The position numbers and the translations under genes are program-made. The notes below the pieces were generated by a model, which did not search any database, was not told where the DNA came from, and worked only from the letters and a program-made list of their open reading frames with translations. From Streptomyces rishiriensis (lineage in GTDB: Bacteria > Actinomycetota > Actinomycetes > Streptomycetales > Streptomycetaceae), in assembly GCF_030815485.1 (NCBI RefSeq), contig NZ_JAUSWV010000003.1, positions 1 through 64,000 of the forward strand: a stretch of DNA of 64,000 bases. Reading direction: 5' to 3'. Positions 36,290 through 45,092 of the stretch are shown here, one piece after another (the stretch's first letter is position 1; each line of letters begins with the position of its first letter).

Positions 36290-37296
36290 CGCATGCTCCC
36301 CGGCACCGGCACCGGCTGCGGTCCGGGCCGCCCGACGCCCTGTGCCTGCGCCTGTGCCTGACTGTCCGTTGGCGTCTGGCCGTCGGCCGGCGTCGGCGGC
36401 GACGCCTCGCCCGCCAGCCGTTGGCGCATGCTGTCCACGAGCCGCTGCTGTCCGCCGAGCAGTACCGGGGCGAAGACCGCCTCGCGGTAGGCCGCGGCCA
36501 TCGGGTGCCCGTCCATGAACCCCTGGCCGCCCAAGAGCCGGCAGGCGGTGCCCACCGACTGGGGTACCGCCCTCGCGACGAACGCCCCGGCGCGCACGGC
36601 ACGGTCCCACCGCGCGGGTCCGCTCGCGGTGGCTGCGCGACGCGTCACGGCGTGGCACATCCGTACGGCCGCCGCCGCTTCGGCCACCGCGTGCCCGAAC
36701 GCCTGGCGGCCGGCCAGGACCCCGTCCTGGAACGGCCTGCGCTGCGCATGGGCGAGTGCCTCGCAGACGGCCTGCCGGGCCAGGTCGCTCAGCAGCCGGG
36801 CCAGGCCCAGCCGGGTGGCCGCCACGGCGTCGTGCAGCAGCGAGGCGTGCCGCTGGACGGTGCCCAGCAGCGCGTGGCCGGGCACCGCGAGCGCGGTCAC
36901 CTCCAGGTGGCCGTACCGGGCACCGGCCAGGGCGCCGAGTCGCTGTTCGCGTACCTGCGTGTACGGCGTGTCGAGCGGCAGCAGAAGAAGGACGCGACGG
37001 CCGTCGTAGCGGCGGATGCCTTCGACGAGTACCGCCCCGGCGTCGGGCAGGCCGAGGACGTGGTCGGCGTGTCCGCGGGCCGTCAGGCGGTCGGGGGGCC
37101 CGTGCAGTTCGAGGTCGCACCGGGTGCCCAGCAGATTGTGGGTGGTGGTGTCGCCCAGTGCGGTGCTGACCCGGTAGGGCCTGGGCGTGGAGCCCGGTGC
37201 CAGTCGGTCGAGCACCGGTCCGCTCAGCCCTTGGGCGACCATCTCGAGTACGGCCGCGCCCATGGCCGTGCCGTCGCTCCGGTCAGGCGCCGGCAT
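36286..37296 (-). CDS. Acyl-CoA dehydrogenase-like protein, divergent
   Basis: A 336-residue protein with the C-terminal helical bundle of acyl-CoA dehydrogenases (AVCEALAHAQRRPFQDGVLA, GTACRLLGGQGFMDGHPMAA). The N-terminal helical domain is short and the EPGGGSD loop is missing. It may be a non-catalytic partner forming a heteromer with the next gene's product, as known for some paired acyl-CoA dehydrogenases. The C-terminus ends in a Pro/Gln-rich tail. It overlaps the ACP gene by 14 bases and the next gene by 4. Confidence 0.75.
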   Translation of the reverse strand: MPAPDRSDGTAMGAAVLEMVAQGLSGPVLDRLAPGSTPRPYRVSTALGDTTTHNLLGTRCDLELHGPPDRLTARGHADHVLGLPDAGAVLVEGIRRYDGRRVLLLLPLDTPYTQVREQRLGALAGARYGHLEVTALAVPGHALLGTVQRHASLLHDAVAATRLGLARLLSDLARQAVCEALAHAQRRPFQDGVLAGRQAFGHAVAEAAAAVRMCHAVTRRAATASGPARWDRAVRAGAFVARAVPQSVGTACRLLGGQGFMDGHPMAAAYREAVFAPVLLGGQQRLVDSMRQRLAGEASPPTPADGQTPTDSQAQAQAQGVGRPGPQPVPVPGSMR

Positions 37297-37612
37297 GGGA
37301 GGAGCCCCGGCTCGTGCCCTCGCCCAGCAGGTCGAGGAACGCGCCGAGCGGAAGGGTGGGGACGAGGCTGCCGGCCAGCACCGTCATGTCGAACTCCACC
37401 CGGTAGCGGATCTCGACGTCGGCCACCGTCTCCGCCAGGAGCAGTGAGTCGAGGCCGAGTTGTTCCAGTGTGGCCGTCTCGTGAAGCGATGCCGTGTCGA
37501 GCCGCAGCCGAGCGGCCAAGCGCTGCTTGAGGTCCTCCCGGTCCGGGACCTGACGGCTTTCCCGGCTCAGTGCCGGCGTTGTTTCCACGGGTGTCCTCTT
37601 CTTCTGCGTCAT
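37283..37612 (-). CDS. Acyl carrier protein
   Basis: A 109-residue carrier protein. The phosphopantetheine site is Ser56 in LGLDSLLLAE. The flanking helices fit an ACP, with a 20-residue N-terminal extension. It would carry the acyl chain loaded by the adjacent acyl-AMP ligase and hand it to the alpha-oxoamine synthase. It needs a phosphopantetheinyl transferase; the only one seen in the window (10901-11094) is broken. Confidence 0.87.
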   Translation of the reverse strand: MTQKKRTPVETTPALSRESRQVPDREDLKQRLAARLRLDTASLHETATLEQLGLDSLLLAETVADVEIRYRVEFDMTVLAGSLVPTLPLGAFLDLLGEGTSRGSSHAGA

Positions 37613-37659
37613 CTGCGCTGCTTCTGCTTCGCCGGCCCGGTTCGCTCCGTCCGCTGCGG

Positions 37660-39459
37660 CTACTTCGGCTGCCGGGGTGCGGCCGGCCCGGCCGGGTGTG
37701 CCGGCCGCACCCCGGGAGGGAACTCCCCGGCCGTGGCGGCGGCGCCCAGGCTGAGCCGTCGTACCTTGCCGCTGGCCGTCCGCGGCAGCGCGCCCCGCCT
37801 GGCGATGTAGACCTCGCTCACCGGCATGCGGAACTCCCGCAGGACGGCGAGCCTGGCGCTGTGCACGAGCGCCGCCTCGTCCACCGCGCCGGTGGCCGCC
37901 CTTCGGGCGTCCGCGAGTTCGAGGAACAGCACGAGGTCTTCGGTCGCCGCGGCATCCCGCGTCACCGCGACCGCGGCGACCGCTCCCAGGGCCGCCGGCG
38001 AGGCGTCGAGGACCGTCTGCTCGATGTCCGTGGGGGCCAGCAGGCGTCCCGCGTATTTCACGGCCTCCTTGGAACGCCCGATCACGAAGAGCTCACCGCC
38101 GGCCAGCGCGCCCAGGTCCCCGGTCGCGACGAGGCCGTCGTCGCCTGCTGCGGGACGCCGGACGCCGTCGGGGCCGATCGTCCAGCGGGCCGCGGCCCCG
38201 CCACCGATCCGGATCTCGCCGACGCGCCCTTCGGGCAGTTCTTCGCCGTCCGCGGCGACGATGCGGACCTCGGTGCCGGGCAACGGGGCACCATGGCCGA
38301 TGAGTTCACGCACCCCGCCACCGCCGTCGCCGTCGCCGTCGGACGGTGTGGCCGAGGTTCGTGGCCGAGGCAGCGTGACAAGCCGTCCTCGCTCCAGTTC
38401 GGCCGTGTCGAAGCGGCGCACGACCGAGCCGACCAGCGGTGCCCGGCAGGCGACCGCGACACAGTTCTCCGCCAGCCCGTAGGCGGGCAGCAGCACATGG
38501 CGGCGCATCCCCGCCGCGGCGAACGTCTCCTCGAACCGTTCGCACAGCCGGGGAGCGACCCGCTCGGCGCCGATGACGGCGACGTGCAGCGCGGACAGGT
38601 CGACCTCGGCCAGCCGGGCGGGCGCACGCTCTGCGGCGCGGGCGGCCATGTCATAGGCGAAGGGAGGCGCGGTGGTATGCGTGGCACGGAACTCGCCCAG
38701 CTGCTCGATCCAGCGCAGCGGGTCGCGTACGAACGCACCCGGCGCCAGCGCCCGGAAGGCGAAGCCCGCGTACAGGCAGGCCCAGAAACTGCCGATCAGG
38801 CCCATGTCGTGGGAGAACGGCAGCCACGACATCCCTCGCCCGGCTGCCACCAGTCCGATGCGGTCGGTGATGGCGCGCAAGTTCACGGCCAGGTTGTGGT
38901 GGGTGAGAACGATGCCCCTGGGTGCGGCGAGACTGCCCGAACTGAACTGGACCACGGCGACGTCGTCCGGGTCGGGGACGGGCGCGGGCAGTTCGCCCGG
39001 GACGGTCCGCTCCGGTACCTCGGCCAGCGACAGATGCGTCACCGTCAGCGCGGCGGCGGCAGTGTCCTGCGGCCCGAGCATCGGTGCGCCCTGCGACACG
39101 TACCAGCGTGCTCCGCCGGCCCGCAGCGCGGCCAGGGCCCGCAGCCGTTCCTGGGTACGGGCGCCGAAGCCCCGCGGTACGCCGGTCGGCACCAGGACGG
39201 CTCCGCAGAGCGGGATGGCCAGGGACGCCACCATCGCGACCGTGGTGCTGTCCATCTCCAGTGCGACGGCGTCGCCCCGCTTCACCCCGCGCCCGGTGAA
39301 CCACGCCGCGCGTTCCACGACGCGCGCCCAGAACTCGGGATACGTCAACTCCGTGTCCCCGGCCGCCCCCACCGTGCCCGGCACCCGTGAGGAAGCGTGT
39401 GTGCGAAGCACTTCGGTCAACGTCGCGCACGGTCGCGCCGGCTCGCCGTCGTACGCCAC
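37660..39459 (-). CDS. Fatty acyl-AMP ligase / acyl-ACP synthetase
   Basis: A 599-residue adenylate-forming enzyme. The P-loop reads VVQFSSGSLAAPRGIVLTHH; later blocks are SWLPFSHDMGLIGSFWACLY and YGLAENCVAVACR, typical of the FAAL group, with DLGALAGGELFVIGR (A8 region) and RTASGKVRR (A10 Lys). The GTG start at 39459 has GGAGGAGG about 9 bases upstream. It activates a fatty acid and probably transfers it to the ACP encoded next. It is the first gene of the minus-strand operon, so the operon promoter lies in 39460-39668. Confidence 0.88.
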   Translation of the reverse strand: MAYDGEPARPCATLTEVLRTHASSRVPGTVGAAGDTELTYPEFWARVVERAAWFTGRGVKRGDAVALEMDSTTVAMVASLAIPLCGAVLVPTGVPRGFGARTQERLRALAALRAGGARWYVSQGAPMLGPQDTAAAALTVTHLSLAEVPERTVPGELPAPVPDPDDVAVVQFSSGSLAAPRGIVLTHHNLAVNLRAITDRIGLVAAGRGMSWLPFSHDMGLIGSFWACLYAGFAFRALAPGAFVRDPLRWIEQLGEFRATHTTAPPFAYDMAARAAERAPARLAEVDLSALHVAVIGAERVAPRLCERFEETFAAAGMRRHVLLPAYGLAENCVAVACRAPLVGSVVRRFDTAELERGRLVTLPRPRTSATPSDGDGDGGGGVRELIGHGAPLPGTEVRIVAADGEELPEGRVGEIRIGGGAAARWTIGPDGVRRPAAGDDGLVATGDLGALAGGELFVIGRSKEAVKYAGRLLAPTDIEQTVLDASPAALGAVAAVAVTRDAAATEDLVLFLELADARRAATGAVDEAALVHSARLAVLREFRMPVSEVYIARRGALPRTASGKVRRLSLGAAATAGEFPPGVRPAHPAGPAAPRQPK

Positions 39460-39668
39460 CGGCTGTTCCTCCTCCGACTCGCCTTCATGGCCTGCTCCTC
39501 TCCAACGGGCGAAGGCACTGAGAGTAACGGCCGGAACTCTCTGTGTACTTGTGGTGGTACGGTCCTGCTCCCGCGACGTCCCCCCACGAAGGCAGGCATG
39601 GTGCGCACCCCGACCTCCCCCGCAGCGAGGCAGCCCTCCGCCCGGGCCCGTGCGCGCGGACCCCTACG

Positions 39669-40688
39669 GTGAGGCCGGACGGCCCCGACGACCTGTCCGG
39701 GCGGCGTTTCCTGGTCACCGGTGCCACCGGTTTCGTCGGCCGGCGCCTGTGCGCCCGGCTCGCCGCACGGAAGGCCGACGTCACGGCCCTGGTGCGGGAA
39801 ACGTCCGTCCGGGCCGGTCTGCCCTCCGGCGCGCGGCTGGTCGTGGGCGATCTGACCAGCGCGGCGGATGCCGGGGCGGTGCGTGAGGCGGCCGCCGGCG
39901 CGGACTGCGTGTTCCATCTCGCCGCGGTGGTCAAAGCACGTTCGGCCGAGGGCTACTGGCGCTGCAACGCCGAGGGCTCCGGGCGGCTCGCCGAGATCCT
40001 GGCCGCGCTGGCGTCCCCGCCGCGGCTGGTGGTGTGCTCCTCGCTGGCCGCCGCCGGTCCCGCCCGGCCGGGCAGGCCGAGAACCGAGGACGAACCGCCC
40101 GCCCCGGTCTCCCACTACGGGCGCAGCAAGCTGGCCGGGGAGCTCGCCGTGCGGGAACGGGCCGGCGTGCTGCCGGTGATCGCGATCCGGCCGCCCATCG
40201 TGTACGGGCCCGGCGATCCGGCGTTCCTGCCGTCGCTGGTGCCGATGATCCGCAGCGGGCTCGTCGTCAAGAGCGGCTTCGGGCCGAGGCACTACTCCGT
40301 CATCCACGTCGACGACCTGTGCACGGCCCTGCTCGCCGCCGCGACACGGGGCACCAGGATGCGTCCCGGTGTTGCGGACTCGGGTGTCTACACGGTCTCG
40401 GACGGCACGGAACACACGTGGCAGGGGATCTGCCGGGCAGTGGCCGAGGCGCTGGGCCGCCGTCCTCCGCTGGTGCTGCCCGTGCCGCACGCCATGACGC
40501 GAGGGGTCGCCGAGTGCGCCGAGGCGCTGGGGCGGCTGGGTGGCTTCGTCCCGCCCCTCAACCGGGACAAGAGCCGCGAGCTGCGCTGCGCGGCATGGAC
40601 GTGCTCGGCCGAACGGGCGCGCAGGGACCTCGGGTTCGTCCCGTCGATCGCCCTGGCCGAGGGGATCGCGGCCACCCTCAGGGCGTGA
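39669..40688 (+). CDS. NAD(P)-dependent epimerase/dehydrogenase (candidate ketone reductase)
   Basis: A 339-residue extended short-chain dehydrogenase. The cofactor loop is VTGATGFVGRRLC and the catalytic pair is in YGRSKLAGE; VYGPGDPAFLPSLVPMIRSG matches family members acting on lipids and sterols. Bacterial ceramide reductase (CerR) is of this superfamily, so reduction of the 3-keto group is a natural role here. The gene is divergent from the acyl-AMP ligase. The GTG at 39669 is the likely start because the family match begins there; the frame is open to 39543. Confidence 0.82.
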   Translation: MRPDGPDDLSGRRFLVTGATGFVGRRLCARLAARKADVTALVRETSVRAGLPSGARLVVGDLTSAADAGAVREAAAGADCVFHLAAVVKARSAEGYWRCNAEGSGRLAEILAALASPPRLVVCSSLAAAGPARPGRPRTEDEPPAPVSHYGRSKLAGELAVRERAGVLPVIAIRPPIVYGPGDPAFLPSLVPMIRSGLVVKSGFGPRHYSVIHVDDLCTALLAAATRGTRMRPGVADSGVYTVSDGTEHTWQGICRAVAEALGRRPPLVLPVPHAMTRGVAECAEALGRLGGFVPPLNRDKSRELRCAAWTCSAERARRDLGFVPSIALAEGIAATLRA

Positions 40689-41002
40689 CCGGCCGGCGGC
40701 GGACATGGTGACGGACCAAAGCGCGGAAGCGGTCAGCAGGCGGCCAGGGAAAGGGCGGTGCGGTGCGCCGCGAGGGCTGCCACGGTCAGCGGGTGGAACA
40801 CCGCGCTCATGCCAGGAGAGCTCGCAGGACGGCCTTGTCGAAAGGCTGGTTGCGAAAACCGCGTGGACTCCACGCCGTGTGGACTGCGGCCCCTTGTTCC
40901 CGCCGCCGATTGGGCCGTCCCAAGCCGAGTACAGCGGCTGGTCGTGGGGAACGATCAAGGCTTCGAACGGGCACCACCGCTCGCCTACCGCAAGGATCGC
41001 CG
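40689..41002. other. Gap with no gene seen
   Basis: Frames are open, but none has a start and coding pattern together. AAGGA at 40992-40996 serves the next gene. Confidence 0.45.
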
Positions 41003-41563
41003 ATGCTTCCTGAGGTCCGCCCTCACGTGTCCGCCCCGCTCACCGACCAGTTGGAACACCAACTGGGCCTGGCATCAGGCCTCGAAGCCGGTCCTCTCGA
41101 TGTGGAGCGCGTCGCCGGGATCGCGGTCGTCGCAGCCGCCCACTCCGGCGGCTACGCGGCCATCGGCCATCTCCTCGGGCTGCTGGCCGCGCTCCCTGCC
41201 CCCACCGCGGCAGGCGAACGCTTCTGGTCGGACCTGTGGAGGTCCTCGGGCACTGCCTACCTGCTGCCGGCCAACATCAGGGCCGAGGTGCTGCGGGCCC
41301 TGGCAGGCGAAGGCACCCCCCTGGCCCGGCAGATCCTCTCGGCTGTCGATGAGATGACCCCGCCCCAACGCGTCGCGGCCGGTGAGGTGATCGGTCAGGC
41401 GCTCGTCGAGTCCGACCGTCTTCCCGATCTCAAGACACAGGTCATCGGAGAACTGTGGCTCCGCGATCTCGAACTCACCGCCTGGCGCGTCCTGCACGCC
41501 GACCGCAGGTCGGACGACCCTGCTGGGCGGAGAGCCTTTTTCGAAGCCTGGACGAGCGTCTGA
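41003..41563 (+). CDS. Hypothetical helical protein
   Basis: A 186-residue protein from an ATG with AAGGA 6 bases upstream. It is Ala/Leu-rich, predominantly helical, without membrane segments or known motifs (for example AAHSGGYAAIGHLLGLLAAL, SAVDEMTPPQRVAAGEVIGQ). Coding bias is good. I do not recognise a family. Confidence 0.55.
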   Translation: MLPEVRPHVSAPLTDQLEHQLGLASGLEAGPLDVERVAGIAVVAAAHSGGYAAIGHLLGLLAALPAPTAAGERFWSDLWRSSGTAYLLPANIRAEVLRALAGEGTPLARQILSAVDEMTPPQRVAAGEVIGQALVESDRLPDLKTQVIGELWLRDLELTAWRVLHADRRSDDPAGRRAFFEAWTSV

Positions 41564-41905
41564 ACGTCTGCCCCCGCCCCGGGGGACATGCGGCGCCCAG
41601 CCGCCCCGCGGCACGCAGCCTCGGGAGGCGCGCAGCATGCTCCGGGCGCCGGTCACCGACGGCCTGCGCCTCCCGCCATGACCGCAGCGTCGTCGCTTCC
41701 GGCGCAACGGCATGCGTGCTGCGTGCTGCGTCCTGCGTCCTGCGTCCTGCGTCCTGCGTCCTGCGGGCGAACGACCCGGGCCGAGGCCGACCGGGTTCAG
41801 GAACCACGAGGAGCGGGGTCCCGCGTCCGGCTGACAGCGTCGGCCGTATGGCCTACGCGTGCTGCCGGACGCGGTGAGCCCCGACCTCTCGGGCGGGCCG
41901 GTGGG
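41564..41905. other. Gap holding a heptamer repeat array
   Basis: No gene. The notable feature is the 7-base tandem array at 41713-41761. Confidence 0.5.
41713..41761. repeat. Heptamer tandem repeat (TGCGTSC) x7
   Basis: Two copies of TGCGTGC are followed by five exact copies of TGCGTCC. It is the third 7-base array in this window. Confidence 0.92.
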
Positions 41906-42109
41906 TCAGGCCAGGCTGATGTTCTCGGCCTGGGGACCCTTCTGGCCCTGGGTGACGTCGAACGTCACCAGCTGGCCCTCCTGGAGCTCACGGAAGCCCG
42001 AGGAGTTGATCGCCGAGTAGTGGGCGAAGACGTCCGGGCCGCCGCCGTCCTGGGCGATGAAGCCGAAGCCCTTCTCCGCGTTGAACCACTTCACAGTTCC
42101 CGTTGCCAT
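41906..42109 (-). CDS. Cold-shock protein (CspA family)
   Basis: A 67-residue protein with the full cold-shock fold: RNP1 KGFGFIAQD and RNP2 DVFAHYSAI. It starts with MATGTVKWFN, the standard opening, with GGAAGG 8 bases upstream. It binds single-stranded RNA/DNA. A long leader of about 200 bases separates it from the MerR gene on the same strand; csp leaders are often regulatory. Confidence 0.95.
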   Translation of the reverse strand: MATGTVKWFNAEKGFGFIAQDGGGPDVFAHYSAINSSGFRELQEGQLVTFDVTQGQKGPQAENISLA

Positions 42110-42196
42110 GTCTGATGCCTTCCGGTCGATTACGCCTCCCACTCCATGTGGCAGGCGGAGGTGATCGCCCTGGTTCCTGCGGCACAGCACAGCAGA

Positions 42197-42219
42197 ACGC
42201 CCACGCCGAAGACGTGGGC
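42197..42219 (-). promoter_or_regulatory. Hairpin in the csp leader region
   Basis: CGCCCACG and CGTGGGCG arms surround a 7-base loop, about 90 bases upstream of the csp start and 90 bases after the MerR stop. It may be a terminator for the MerR gene or part of the csp leader. Confidence 0.5.
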
Positions 42220-42306
42220 GAAGGGAAACTTCCGAACCATGACAGCTGACGCAGACGCTACACGCTCCACACACGCTGTCACCAGAGGCAACGGCCACGT
42301 GCCGCC

Positions 42307-42642
42307 TCAGGCCGCGGGCGTTCCGAACGCCTCGGCGGTGCGGCGGTGTTCGGCGTTGCGCTGGCGGGCCTCTTCGAGCTGGTCCTCGAGGACGACGATG
42401 CGGCAGGCGGCTTCGACGGGGATGCCGTCGTCGACGAGTTCACGCGCGCGGGCGGCGATGCGCAGCTGGTAGCGGGAGTAGCGGCGGTGCCCGCCCGCGG
42501 AACGCAGCGGGGTGATGAGGCGGGCCTCGCCGATGGCCCGCAGGAAGCCCTGCGTGGTGCCGAGCATCTCGGCGGCGCGGCCCATGGTGTAGGCGGGGTA
42601 GTCGTCGTCATCGAGACGGCCGTAGGAATCGTCTGCTGTCAT
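42307..42642 (-). CDS. MerR-type helix-turn-helix regulator
   Basis: A 111-residue small MerR protein. The winged-helix domain reads YTMGRAAEMLGTTQGFLRAI, then ITPLRSAGGHRRYSRYQL, followed by a short helical dimerisation tail. There is no room for a large effector domain. A small MerR gene next to a cold-shock gene is a common Streptomyces arrangement. The ATG at 42642 has GAGGTG upstream. Confidence 0.88.
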   Translation of the reverse strand: MTADDSYGRLDDDDYPAYTMGRAAEMLGTTQGFLRAIGEARLITPLRSAGGHRRYSRYQLRIAARARELVDDGIPVEAACRIVVLEDQLEEARQRNAEHRRTAEAFGTPAA

Positions 42643-43548
42643 CGCACCTCTTTGCCGGAACACGTCGAGGGGCCCTGGTGCCGTACCGCCACCAGGGCCC
42701 CGAAGGAACTGCTACACCATCTGCCGGCCCCAGTCCTGCGCCGGCCTTCTGTTTCCGCGGACCCGGCCTGAACACTGCCGGAACTGCGGGGATCGCGGAT
42801 GCGTGACCGGAGACCACCTCACTGTCGATGTCCTGCGGTACCCGGACCCACCACTCGTCCGGGCGATCCCGATGGCGCCAGACTCCTCCGTTCTTCCCTC
42901 TGGCCAAACACTTGCCAAACCGGTACTGCGAACTGCTGATACTGCGGTACTGCGAACTGCTGGTACTGCGTACTGCTGTGGCCTGGAACAGCGCCACTCT
43001 TCGGCAGCCAGCCCCGTCGCCCGTCCTGCATCTGCTCTGGCTTGGAACCCCACTGCCGAACCTCCCGGTACGCGCGCCCGCAGCCAGACGCCTTTACCGG
43101 GGAACCACTCGAAATCTCACTGCGGATACTGCGGCACTGCGGGTACTGCGGTACTGCTCATGGCGGCCCCTGATCACTGCGGGCCGCCCGGTCCGGCCGT
43201 CAGTCCCGTCACCGTCCTGCAACCGCTCTGGCTCCGGAACTCCACCGCCGCACCGTCCTGCGCACTGCAACTGCGTACTGCTGCCCGGCAGTTCATCTCT
43301 GCCGGGCCCTTCTTGATCTCGGCTACGAGAGAAACCATAACCGGCCCGCCACCCAATGTCTACTCCAGCCACCACAGATTTTCGTGACTCCAGCGGCGAG
43401 GTAGTCGTCCACGACCGCGGAGCCCTGCGACGACCCGGTCCGGCAGGCCCCGCAGGCAGCGCAGCCCCCGTTCGGCGCGGAGGGCCGGTGCCGTGCGCCG
43501 CCACGTCTCCTCGTCCGTCACCTCGCCGCGCCTGCGGGCATCCTTCAG
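42643..43548. other. Long gap rich in ACTGC words, no gene
   Basis: No frame is convincing on either strand. The sequence holds many ACTGC words in clusters (42774-42790, 42922-42975, 43118-43160, 43261-43285), including a tandem 24-bp repeat at 42922-42969. A minus-strand scrap (RPDEWWVRVPQDIDSE near 42830) hints at a decayed gene. Confidence 0.5.
42922..42969. repeat. 24-bp tandem repeat x2
   Basis: Two copies, 42922-42945 and 42946-42969, differ at one base; both are built of ACTGC words. Confidence 0.88.
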
Positions 43549-43884
43549 CCGGAGTTCATCACCCACCGCGAGGGCGAGGACGCAGCCCCCGACGACCTGC
43601 CCCTCCTCCCCCGCACCGACGGCCGGCTCCACCTGCACTGCCTCGGCGAGGACCTCCGCGACCGCAAGGTGCGCGGCGCGCCGTGGGCACGCTGCTCCTT
43701 CGACCTCCTCGACGCATGCAGCCAGCCCGCCGGCCGCCCGCAGTGGAAACTGATGCACTCCTACCGGCAATTGATGTGCATGCAAGCCCTGCACTGCCAG
43801 ATCTGCGGCAGGGACGCCTCGGTCAGCCCTTCGCGAAGGACGCCGAGTCGATCACCGCCGCATGCGGCTCCCGGCTCTCGCTGA
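43549..43884 (+). pseudogene. Truncated paralogue of the protein at 21439
   Basis: The frame reads EFITHREGEDAAPDDLPLL, HLHCLGEDLRDRKVRGAPWA and RQLMCMQALHCQICG, nearly the same as residues ~35-120 of the protein at 21439-22167. The N-terminal part and everything after the CxxC are missing. A cut copy and an intact copy 22 kb apart indicate duplication or recombination. Confidence 0.8.
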
Positions 43885-44133
43885 GTCGAAGGCAAAGCGG
43901 TCTGGCGTGAGTTCATACTTCCCGCCTGAGAACGCAGGGCGACCGGCAATGCCAGGGCGGGAAGCCGTGGGCTCGCGTTGTTCTCACTCAACCGGCGTCC
44001 ACCAGTGGTGCCGGGCCCGCGACCACGAAGCCGGCCCGGCTCAGCCAATTCCCCGAACTCCTAATCCGAATGGCGGAGCTGAGGAGGGCGCGCAAGACTG
44101 GTCTGGGGGTACCTGCGGAGACAAGGACAGGCC

Positions 44134-44901
44134 ATGTCTTTCGGACTTCAAGGAACTCTGGGACATTCATTGCGGTTACTGGCCGTCGGCGTCCTGATCA
44201 GCACAGGTGTAGCGGGCCTTGCCCCGTCGCCTGCACATGCGATAACCGGTGGCAACGCGGTCACCGACGATTCCTTCAATGCCGTCGCCAAGGTCTCGTA
44301 CGTCGGGGGAACCTTCTGCACCGGAACCCTCATCAGAAACAACTGGGTGCTCACCGCAGCGCATTGTGTGGGCGGTGTCACCAATCCTGGTGACATGACC
44401 GTGCGTGTCGGCACCAACCTCAAGGACACCGGCGGGCAGGTCAGGAAGGCCAGTGCGCTCTACTCGTATCCCGGGTACAGCGGCGGGCACAACGACATAG
44501 CCCTTCTGGAACTGCAATCCCCGGTGAACGGCATCACGCCGATCAGTTTGGCCGATCCCGGCCAGAGCCACCGATGGGACGGCCGGCAGGGCGGTCCCTT
44601 CACGCAGTACGACGACGGCATCATTGCGGGGTGGGGCCAGAACGGCGCCGGGCAGCTTCCCGACCGGCTGCAGTTCAAGGGCGTGTCCATCATGCCGGCC
44701 GGGCCCGACGGTGTGGGGCTGAAATCGATCCCGACCAGCGGCGGTCCCTGCCCGGGCGACAGCGGAGGCCCTCTGATGGTCAGCATCAGCGGTGAGCTCT
44801 TCCAAGTAGGCGTCATGAAAGGCCAGAACTGCTCCACCGGCGCGAACTACAGCGAAGTGGGCGCCGGCCCTCTGCAGACCTGGATCCTGAGCCACCTCTG
44901 A
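44134..44901 (+). CDS. Secreted trypsin-like serine protease
   Basis: A 255-residue S1 protease. The signal peptide ends at AHA (residue 36), and the next residues ITGG are the typical mature start, so there is little or no propeptide. The triad is His77 (TAAHC), Asp121 (HNDIALLEL) and Ser210 (GDSGGP). Position -6 from the Ser is Gly/Pro-rich rather than the Asp of trypsin, so specificity may differ. Cys pairs fit disulfides. It is probably monocistronic. Confidence 0.92.
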   Translation: MSFGLQGTLGHSLRLLAVGVLISTGVAGLAPSPAHAITGGNAVTDDSFNAVAKVSYVGGTFCTGTLIRNNWVLTAAHCVGGVTNPGDMTVRVGTNLKDTGGQVRKASALYSYPGYSGGHNDIALLELQSPVNGITPISLADPGQSHRWDGRQGGPFTQYDDGIIAGWGQNGAGQLPDRLQFKGVSIMPAGPDGVGLKSIPTSGGPCPGDSGGPLMVSISGELFQVGVMKGQNCSTGANYSEVGAGPLQTWILSHL

Positions 44902-44970
44902 CAGGTGCACACTGCGGCCTGGCGCGGCACCGGTGCCCGGTCGGGCGTGCCGTCGGGCGTCCTGGCGGGC

Positions 44971-44991
44971 GCCGCCGGAGATACCGGCGGC
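44971..44991 (+). terminator. Hairpin after the protease gene
   Basis: GCCGCCGG and CCGGCGGC arms with a 5-base loop lie 70 bases after the stop codon. It could also serve the convergent gene from the other side. Confidence 0.6.
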
Positions 44992-45092
44992 AGCTTCCAC
45001 GGCCGCCAGGTGAGGATGACGGTGCGCTGTGTGTCGTCTTCCGAGCCGAGAGCACCCTGCAGGATTTCGCGGACTTCGGTCGGGTGGCTCGC

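Noticed and set aside
35022..36602. 526-residue minus frame over the dehydrogenase gene
   Set aside because: Different frame from the clear acyl-CoA dehydrogenase; Arg/Gly/Pro-rich shadow.
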